A stretch of DNA of 47,143 nt from Aerococcus sp. (lineage in GTDB: Bacteria; Bacillota; Bacilli; Lactobacillales; Aerococcaceae): positions 1 to 47,143 of the forward strand of contig JALEMJ010000021.1 in NCBI GenBank assembly GCA_022768285.1, written 5' to 3'. Under the pieces are notes generated by a model that searched no databases, was not told the DNA's origin, and was given only the letters and a program-made list of their open reading frames with translations. Each line of letters opens with the position of its first letter. Positions within the stretch are counted from its first letter, which is position 1. Shown in pieces: positions 41,941-47,143 of this stretch. Position numbers and translations under genes: made by a program.

Positions 41941-42032
41941 TGTGGATAATCTCCCAAAAGTTGTGGTGCAATATGTTTTCAACAGTGGATAACTTTTGAA
42001 TAACATTGTGGACAACTTGGGACTTTTCCACA
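41941..42032. promoter_or_regulatory. DnaA boxes between dnaA and dnaN
   Basis: TGTGGATAA at 41941 (perfect), AGTGGATAA at 41984, TGTGGACAA at 42007 and TTTTCCACA at 42024. The last three have one mismatch each. With the cluster upstream of dnaA this makes a bipartite origin as in Bacillus. Confidence 0.75.
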
Positions 42033-42052
42033 CCTCTCTTATAATTACGTTT

Positions 42053-43378
42053 CTATAGTAGATTCTTGATGCTCGAAATATCTGCACGTGTTTCCGGTGA
42101 TTCTTTGATTAAGGTTTCGACACGTTCGACGGCATGCATGACGGTCGTGTGGTCTTTACCGCCGAATTCCTTGCCGATAGTCGGTAGTGACTCCTTCGTA
42201 ATCTCGCGCGCTAAATACATAGCGATTTGGCGTGGGACAACGATGGGACGTTTGCGCGCTTTACCGGTTAAATCATCAACTGTTAAGTCGTAGTAGTCAG
42301 CGACAACCTGCTGAATACGCGGGATGGTCGTGACATTCTTTGAGCTCTCATTCTTGTAATTGCGGAGCGCTTTAGCGGCGGTATCGAGCGAAATCGGCAC
42401 GTTCATCATCGTTGCGTAAGCATTGACGGACGTCAGGGCACCTTCTAATTCACGGACGTTACTATCAATCTGTCCCGCAATATAGGTCATCGTTTCGTTT
42501 GAGACATCGATATGGTTGATTTCCGCTTTGTTGCGCAGGATCGCGATACGCGTCTCCAAATCCGGCGGGGTGATATCCGTCGATAGTCCTTGTTTAAAGC
42601 GCGAAACTAAGCGATTCTCCAATTCCGGTATCTGACTGGCGTCGCGGTCACTCGTCAATACAATGTGCTTATTATTATTGTAGAGCGCGTTAAAGGTATG
42701 GAAAAATTCCTCCTGCGTCGATTGTTTATTGCCACCGATGAATTGAATATCATCTACTAATAATAAGTCGACAGTGCGGTATTCTTCGTGAAACTGCGGC
42801 GTCGAGTGATTTCTGATCGCTTCCACAAAGTCATTCGTGAACTGCTCACTAGTCACATACTTGACCTTCGCGTTCGGGTTGTTGGCGAGAATTTCGTGGC
42901 CGATCGCCTGCATCAAATGCGTCTTGCCGAGTCCCACACCACCGTAGAGGAAGAGGGGGTTATATTCAACGCCCGGACTGGCAGCGACAGCCATTGCCGC
43001 AGCACGCGCCATCTTGTTTCCATCACCGACGATAAAATTATCGAAGGTGTATTTCGGATTCAGGGCGCTATTTTCATAAGTCGACGATGATTCCAGATCA
43101 CCGGGACTACTCACACGGCCCGCGCCATTCGCCTGTTCCACTTCGATCTCAATATAGGCGTCGCGATCGAGAAATTCCGTCATCACTTGGCGCATCTGCA
43201 CGAGATAATGTTTCTCAATCTGTTGCTTGTGCAGTTCAGATGACGCCTGGAGATAAAGCGTATCGTTCGTGAGTCGTAGGGGCGTGAGATCCGCAATCCA
43301 TGTATCGAAACTCGCTGATGTCATTTGTTCACGGAAGTAATCCAAAATTCGCTTCCATAAATCCTCCATAACGGACAT
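42053..43378 (-). CDS. dnaA: Chromosomal replication initiator protein DnaA
   Basis: A 441-residue initiator. Domain I is at about residues 1-85. The AAA+ domain has Walker A GGVGLGKTHLMQAIG near 145-159 and Walker B LLLVDDIQFIGG. Domain IV contains the DNA-binding signature GGKDHTTVMHAVERV near the C-terminus. It melts the origin and can repress its own promoter. An AAAGGATC site precedes the ATG, and DnaA boxes flank both ends of the gene. Confidence 0.99.
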   Translation of the reverse strand: MSVMEDLWKRILDYFREQMTSASFDTWIADLTPLRLTNDTLYLQASSELHKQQIEKHYLVQMRQVMTEFLDRDAYIEIEVEQANGAGRVSSPGDLESSSTYENSALNPKYTFDNFIVGDGNKMARAAAMAVAASPGVEYNPLFLYGGVGLGKTHLMQAIGHEILANNPNAKVKYVTSEQFTNDFVEAIRNHSTPQFHEEYRTVDLLLVDDIQFIGGNKQSTQEEFFHTFNALYNNNKHIVLTSDRDASQIPELENRLVSRFKQGLSTDITPPDLETRIAILRNKAEINHIDVSNETMTYIAGQIDSNVRELEGALTSVNAYATMMNVPISLDTAAKALRNYKNESSKNVTTIPRIQQVVADYYDLTVDDLTGKARKRPIVVPRQIAMYLAREITKESLPTIGKEFGGKDHTTVMHAVERVETLIKESPETRADISSIKNLL

Positions 43379-43433
43379 AGCATTGATCCTTTCTTCAAGA
43401 TTATCACGTCTAGTTTACCATGATAAAAATGAG

Positions 43434-43622
43434 TTTTCCACAGATAAATTGAAATGTGCATAACCATAATCCACTAAATCACACTGAAGTTATCCACATC
43501 TTGTTGATAACCATGTGCATTATTTAAAATCCACTGCTATTTTTTTGAAATGTGGATAATTAATCACCTCCTATCCCTTGATCTAAAGCAATAGAAGAAT
43601 AGTTATCCACTGCTGTGCATAA
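43434..43622. other. oriC: DnaA-box cluster upstream of dnaA
   Basis: Boxes on either strand: TTTTCCACA 43434, TGTGCATAA 43455, TTATCCACA 43490 (perfect), TGTTGATAA 43502, TGTGGATAA 43551 (perfect), TTATCCACT 43603 and TGTGCATAA 43614. The non-perfect copies have one mismatch. They lie directly upstream of dnaA in AT-rich DNA. Minus-strand gene orientation to the left agrees with initiation here. The remainder of the gap to 43810 has no further structure I can name. Confidence 0.85.
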
Positions 43623-43814
43623 CTTGTCCATTTTCTGTGAATTGTTTATAACCTTGTGCAATACCCGGTGTAAAACCTTTATTCGAAAAAACGAAATTCA
43701 CAGGAAATCAGCGCTTGTGTATGCCAGTGGAACAACTCAGTGGAAAACTCACTACTATAAACGAAAAATATAATGAAAAGTTAACCGAGGAAATCAGAAA
43801 ATAATTAAAAATTT

Positions 43815-43852
43815 TGTAAGCGATTGACAGCCTTTAATGACAGCGCTATGAT
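43815..43852 (+). promoter_or_regulatory. Promoter (and weak cre-like site) of the nucleoside hydrolase gene
   Basis: TTGACA (43824-43829) and TATGAT (43847-43852) with 17-bp spacing make a near-consensus sigma-A promoter. TGTAAGCGATTGACA (43815-43829), overlapping the -35, resembles half of a catabolite-responsive element, but imperfectly. Confidence 0.7.
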
Positions 43853-43897
43853 AAGCTACTTCATAAATTTTATCGTACGTAAAAAGGAGGACAAATC

Positions 43898-44854
43898 ATG
43901 AGTAAACGACCAGCCATTATCGATACCGACGTTGCTGGTGATGACGCGATTGCGATTTTAACTGCGATGCATTATTTCGATGTTAAAGGGATCACGGTCT
44001 GCGGTGGGAACGTCGATTTCGACCAGGAAGTAGAGAATGCCTTATTTACAGTCGATCTCTACCAGCCGGATCACGACGTACCGGTGTATAAAGGTGCAGA
44101 GAAGCCACTATTGAAGATCGGCGAGGAGAAGCACGAAACCGTCGAATATATTTTCGGTCCGAACGGTATGGGAAATGTTGAGATGCATCCGGTCGATCGT
44201 CAAGTGCACGAGGGTCATGCGGTTGATTTCATCATCGATACCGCGCACGAATTGAACGGTGAATTGGAATTATTGGCTATCGCACCGCTGACGAATATCG
44301 CGCTCGCTTTCCAGAAAGATCCGACCATCTTACCACTGATCAAACACCTCTACATCATGGGTGGTGCGAACAATACGCTCGGTAATGCGACACCGGCAGC
44401 TGAATATAATTTCTACACGGATCCGGAAGCAGCTAAGCTCGTCTTGAAATCGGGCGTGCCGATGACGATGGTTGACTGGCGCATGTGTATGGATTACGGG
44501 GTAATGGATGAGGCTGACGAAGCTGAAATCGTCGATACGCCGAATAAAGGCACGAAATTCTATCAAGATATCACCGCCCTCGCTAAAGAACACGACATGA
44601 AAGTGAACGGTTCAGCGGGGATCACGCACACGGACTCGCTCATGATTGCGATCGCCTATGACAATTCATTAATGTTGGAGTGCCCTGAATTTTACGTCGA
44701 CGTGGAAACGCACGGTGAAATCACGCGCGGATACAGCTCGGTCGACCGCACGAATTTACTCGGTCAGCCAGCGAACGTACGCGTCTGCGAAGTCGTCGAT
44801 CACGAACGCTTCAAACAGATGATGCATGAAGTACTGCATGCGATACCGGATTAG
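43898..44854 (+). CDS. Inosine-uridine preferring nucleoside hydrolase family protein
   Basis: A 318-residue cytoplasmic enzyme that splits ribonucleosides into base and ribose. The calcium-binding aspartate cluster of the family is seen in IIDTDVAGDDAIA (DxDxxxDD), and YIMGGANNTLGN and EYNFYTDPEAA match conserved segments. It is likely for purine or pyrimidine nucleoside salvage; substrate preference is not clear. AAAAAGGAGG precedes the ATG. It stands alone between oriC and a terminator. Confidence 0.94.
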   Translation: MSKRPAIIDTDVAGDDAIAILTAMHYFDVKGITVCGGNVDFDQEVENALFTVDLYQPDHDVPVYKGAEKPLLKIGEEKHETVEYIFGPNGMGNVEMHPVDRQVHEGHAVDFIIDTAHELNGELELLAIAPLTNIALAFQKDPTILPLIKHLYIMGGANNTLGNATPAAEYNFYTDPEAAKLVLKSGVPMTMVDWRMCMDYGVMDEADEAEIVDTPNKGTKFYQDITALAKEHDMKVNGSAGITHTDSLMIAIAYDNSLMLECPEFYVDVETHGEITRGYSSVDRTNLLGQPANVRVCEVVDHERFKQMMHEVLHAIPD

Positions 44855-44878
44855 ATATTTATGCAAATTTAAGGCATA

Positions 44879-44915
44879 ACAAAAGCCATCCACTTAGCGG
44901 ATGGCTTTTGTTTTA
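44879..44915. terminator. Bidirectional terminator after the nucleoside hydrolase
   Basis: ACAAAAGCCATCC and GGATGGCTTTTGT form a 13-bp stem with a seven-base loop, then TTTTA. It can also end the convergent membrane protein gene. Confidence 0.88.
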
Positions 44916-44937
44916 TGATTAAATGATCAGTTGATCA

Positions 44938-45393
44938 TTAGTTTTTCGCATTTTTGAGCACCAAGGGCTTAACGATATAAATTAAAATAAGTTCAAGGAT
45001 TGTCTCAACAATAACCGTGATAATGATATCCATCGGTAACCCCTTGAAGAAGCCGAGGAATACTTGGCTGTTGTATGCTGGGGCGTGCAATAACAATCCA
45101 ACCAATCCCATAATAATTGAAAAGATAATAGCAGTTGGGATCTGTTCGATGACGATGGTGAAGAAGTTTTCCTTCTCGTCTAAGTGCAACATCGCCATAA
45201 ATGAGTGATTGAGTTTTGGAATATCGATAATCAATCCTGCGATCAGAAAGGCGAGAGCGACAAAGATAACAATGTCGATCAATATTCCAGGAAAGTGAAT
45301 CGGTTGACCTTTAGAAAGTGGCATGAGGATTGGCATAACAGACCCCATGACAAGCGGGAACGCGATTCCTTTAATCTTGAAGTAAGTATTCAT
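44938..45393 (-). CDS. Four-helix integral membrane protein of unknown function
   Basis: A 151-residue protein with about four transmembrane helices arranged as two similar halves (residues 5-60 and 80-145), each beginning with a Met/Gly/Pro-rich helix. This resembles tandem DUF2798-type proteins, but I am not certain. No catalytic motif is visible. AAAGGAG precedes the start. It converges with the nucleoside hydrolase gene. Confidence 0.6.
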   Translation of the reverse strand: MNTYFKIKGIAFPLVMGSVMPILMPLSKGQPIHFPGILIDIVIFVALAFLIAGLIIDIPKLNHSFMAMLHLDEKENFFTIVIEQIPTAIIFSIIMGLVGLLLHAPAYNSQVFLGFFKGLPMDIIITVIVETILELILIYIVKPLVLKNAKN

Positions 45394-45500
45394 GGATAAT
45401 ATGTTCTCCTTTCATAATTGGTATATACTCCATGGTTTCAGCCATATAGGCACTAAGGATACCAAAAAAATAAAGTTTGTGCATGCCTAAATGCTCAAAA

Positions 45501-45544
45501 AAATAAAAAATAACGTCCCCTGATGTGATAGGGACGCTATTTTG
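45501..45544 (-). terminator. Terminator after the M20 amidohydrolase
   Basis: TAACGTCCC and GGGACGCTA pair with an 11-base loop (one mismatch), flanked by A and T runs. Confidence 0.75.
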
Positions 45545-45558
45545 ATGTGTTTAACTAA

Positions 45559-46758
45559 TTAATTTTCGTCTAAATAGCTAATTGCTGCACAAACGACCGT
45601 TTTCGCGGCGATCAGTAGTGCATCTTCATCCATGTAGAATTTCGGATGGTGGTGCGGGTATGCTGGATGTTTCTTCTGATCCGGTGATTTGCAGCCAATC
45701 CACAAGAATGTGCTCGGAACTTCGTCTGCGTAGTACGCGAAGTCTTCGGACGGTGCTTCAGCGCCTTGTTCAACAATCTCGTCTAATTCATCGAAACGGT
45801 TGTCGTCAAGGGCTTGGATGAGCTGTTTGGTGAAATCTTCGTCGTTGTGCAATTTTGGATAGCCCTCATCGTATTCGAATTCGGTTTCCACATTGAAGGC
45901 TGTTTCGAGCGATTTGGCGAATTGTTCGATGGCGTCTTTGGCTTTATCGCGAGTGGCATCGTCTAAGTAACGGACATCGCCATCGAGATGGACGTGGCCG
46001 TTGACGGCATTACGCGGCCCTTGACCGTCGAAATTACCAATTGTTAGGGTGCACATTTCGAATGGATCGACGCGACGACTAATGACCGTCTGTGCTTCGG
46101 TCACGAAGTAAGCCCCAGCGACAACCGCATCTGTTGTTAAGTTTGGTTGGGAGGCGTGACCACCCTGGCCTTGAATATCTAAAGTGAAACCATCACGACC
46201 GGTTTGCGCGTTGCCCAGTGCATAATGAACTTCACCGACCGGCATACTGCTCATGACGTGGGCACCGATAACGTGATCGACACCATCTAAACAGCCAGAT
46301 TCTACCATTGATTTTGCGCCACCTGGATCTTTTTCTTCGGCATTTTGGTGAATGATGCGGACTTTGCCGTTCCAGAGATCTTTATGTTCGATCAAGACCT
46401 TCGCGAGTTGCATCATATATGCCGTGTGTCCATCATGTCCGCAAGCATGCATCGCGTCGGTTTTAGAAGCGAAAGATAAGCCGGTATCTTCCTTGATTGG
46501 CAACGCATCGAAGTCCGCACGCAAGGCAATCGTTTTGCCTGGGTTACCGGAATCGATATCGACAGTGAGTCCGTAGCCGTTGCCGACGTTAGTTTTAATC
46601 TCGCAGTCGAGATTTTCATAGAATCCCGAGATATCTTTAGCAGTCTGTTCCTCTTCAAATGATGGCTCCGCATTTTCGTGGAAATGACGGCGCCATTTGA
46701 TCATGTCATCTTCGGCATCATCTAAATAGCCGTAGATTTTTTTCAGCGAATCGTTCAT
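45559..46758 (-). CDS. M20 family metallo-amidohydrolase
   Basis: A 399-residue enzyme of the M20D group (hippurate hydrolase, IAA-amino acid hydrolase and N-acetyl-diaminopimelate deacetylase relatives). Metal ligands are visible in MHACGHDGHTA and in the HQNAEEKDPGGAKSM segment, with further histidines in VIGAHVMSSMPVG and near the C-terminus (YPHHHPKFY). The dimerisation domain spans about residues 185-300. It removes acyl groups from N-acyl amino acids; the exact substrate is open. GAGGAGG precedes the ATG. Confidence 0.93.
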   Translation of the reverse strand: MNDSLKKIYGYLDDAEDDMIKWRRHFHENAEPSFEEEQTAKDISGFYENLDCEIKTNVGNGYGLTVDIDSGNPGKTIALRADFDALPIKEDTGLSFASKTDAMHACGHDGHTAYMMQLAKVLIEHKDLWNGKVRIIHQNAEEKDPGGAKSMVESGCLDGVDHVIGAHVMSSMPVGEVHYALGNAQTGRDGFTLDIQGQGGHASQPNLTTDAVVAGAYFVTEAQTVISRRVDPFEMCTLTIGNFDGQGPRNAVNGHVHLDGDVRYLDDATRDKAKDAIEQFAKSLETAFNVETEFEYDEGYPKLHNDEDFTKQLIQALDDNRFDELDEIVEQGAEAPSEDFAYYADEVPSTFLWIGCKSPDQKKHPAYPHHHPKFYMDEDALLIAAKTVVCAAISYLDEN

Positions 46759-46805
46759 GACTTTCCTCCTCTTCGTGACTAAGTAAAAACGTTCGTAAAC
46801 TTACT

Positions 46806-46834
46806 GTATTATTTTTCGGTAGAAATAGTAACAA
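46806..46834 (-). promoter_or_regulatory. Promoter of the M20 amidohydrolase gene
   Basis: On the minus strand TTGTTA (46834-46829) and TAATAC (46811-46806) are 17 bp apart, about 50 bp upstream of the start. Confidence 0.55.
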
Positions 46835-46969
46835 GGTATGTGCGCACTAAACGTTTCATTATATAGAAATAACACCAAGTAGTTGATATGTAGAATAACA
46901 ATTGGATGGTTAGCGAATTTAGCGAAGAAGAAATTTCGCATTTTACTTCTTAAATTTCCTAATTTTACT

Positions 46970-46997
46970 TTGACTTACACGGAGATTATGCTAAAAT
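46970..46997 (+). promoter_or_regulatory. Promoter of rpmH
   Basis: TTGACT (46970-46975) and TAAAAT (46992-46997) with 16-bp spacing, 76 bp upstream of rpmH. A GGAGGTG ribosome site follows at about 47060. Confidence 0.65.
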
Positions 46998-47072
46998 GTT
47001 TCCGTTAAGTGCCTTTTTGAGCAAATTTTTTTGCGCGAGGCATACAATCACGAATCATAGGAGGTGTCTGTT

Positions 47073-47143
47073 GTGAAAAGAACGTACCAACCAAACAAAC
47101 GCTCTCGCAAGAAGAAACACGGATTCCGTCACCGTATGCAAAC
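47073..47143 (+). CDS. rpmH: 50S ribosomal protein L34 (partial)
   Basis: The frame begins with GTG after a strong GGAGGTG site and reads KRTYQPNKRSRKKKHGFRHR, the invariant start of L34. It is cut by the window edge after 23 codons. L34 is a small basic protein of the large subunit. In most Firmicutes rpmH lies next to dnaA and divergent from it; here three genes intervene. Confidence 0.97.
   Translation, partial: MKRTYQPNKRSRKKKHGFRHRMQ

Overview
The window is the replication-origin region of a low-to-moderate GC Firmicute, most likely a member of the Lactobacillales. An Aerococcaceae- or Carnobacteriaceae-like lineage is my guess and is not proven. The gene order dnaA-dnaN-yaaA-recF-gyrB-gyrA, then rpsF-ssb-rpsR, then gdpP-rplI-dnaB-purA, is the classic order to one side of oriC in this group. 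Other signs are an LPxTG-anchored subtilase, an Asp23/AmaP envelope-stress cluster, a T-box leader and glutamine-type ABC importers. Nearly all genes left of dnaA lie on the minus strand, so they are co-directional with a fork leaving an origin at about 43.4-43.9 kb.

Layout. 1-2.6 kb: a broken lipoprotein gene, then gls24/asp23, a DUF2273 gene and amaP. 2.7-7.3 kb: a six-gene operon (glycosyltransferase-like protein, two-part threonine/serine exporter, CPBP protease, a DUF2185-like protein, LysR regulator). 7.4-9.9 kb: an amino-acid ABC importer under a T-box riboswitch, with a frameshift near the end of the permease. 10.4-15.9 kb: tRNA-Lys, purA, dnaB, rplI, gdpP. 15.9-18.7 kb: a 2.8 kb AT-rich gene-free tract. 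18.8-23.2 kb: ktrB, ktrA and a three-gene ABC exporter on the plus strand. 23.3-26.8 kb: rpsR, ssb, rpsF and a NatAB-like ABC system. 27.0-31.9 kb: a large LPxTG subtilase split into two frames. 32.0-34.3 kb: a glutamine-type ABC importer. 34.5-43.4 kb: gyrA, gyrB, recF, yaaA, dnaN, dnaA. 43.4-47.1 kb: oriC, a nucleoside hydrolase, a membrane protein, an M20 amidohydrolase and the start of rpmH.

The most striking element is the gene-free tract at 15.9-18.7 kb. It carries eleven copies of the ParB/Spo0J recognition palindrome TGTTTCACGTGAAACA. Nine are perfect and two have one change, and a decayed twelfth is also present. They are spaced about 195 bp apart in otherwise unrelated AT-rich sequence. 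One central gap of 598 bp, about three spacings, holds a cluster of DnaA-box-like sequences instead, and a second pair of DnaA boxes lies just past the last site. The tract is flanked by divergently transcribed genes, so no flanking gene is oriented to transcribe through it. I read it as a compact chromosomal centromere about 25 kb from dnaA, possibly combined with a DnaA-binding locus. ParB itself is not in the window; in related genomes it lies beyond rpmH.

Three exported or transport genes (lipoprotein, ABC receptor-permease, subtilase) are disrupted. That may be real decay or indel errors in the assembly.
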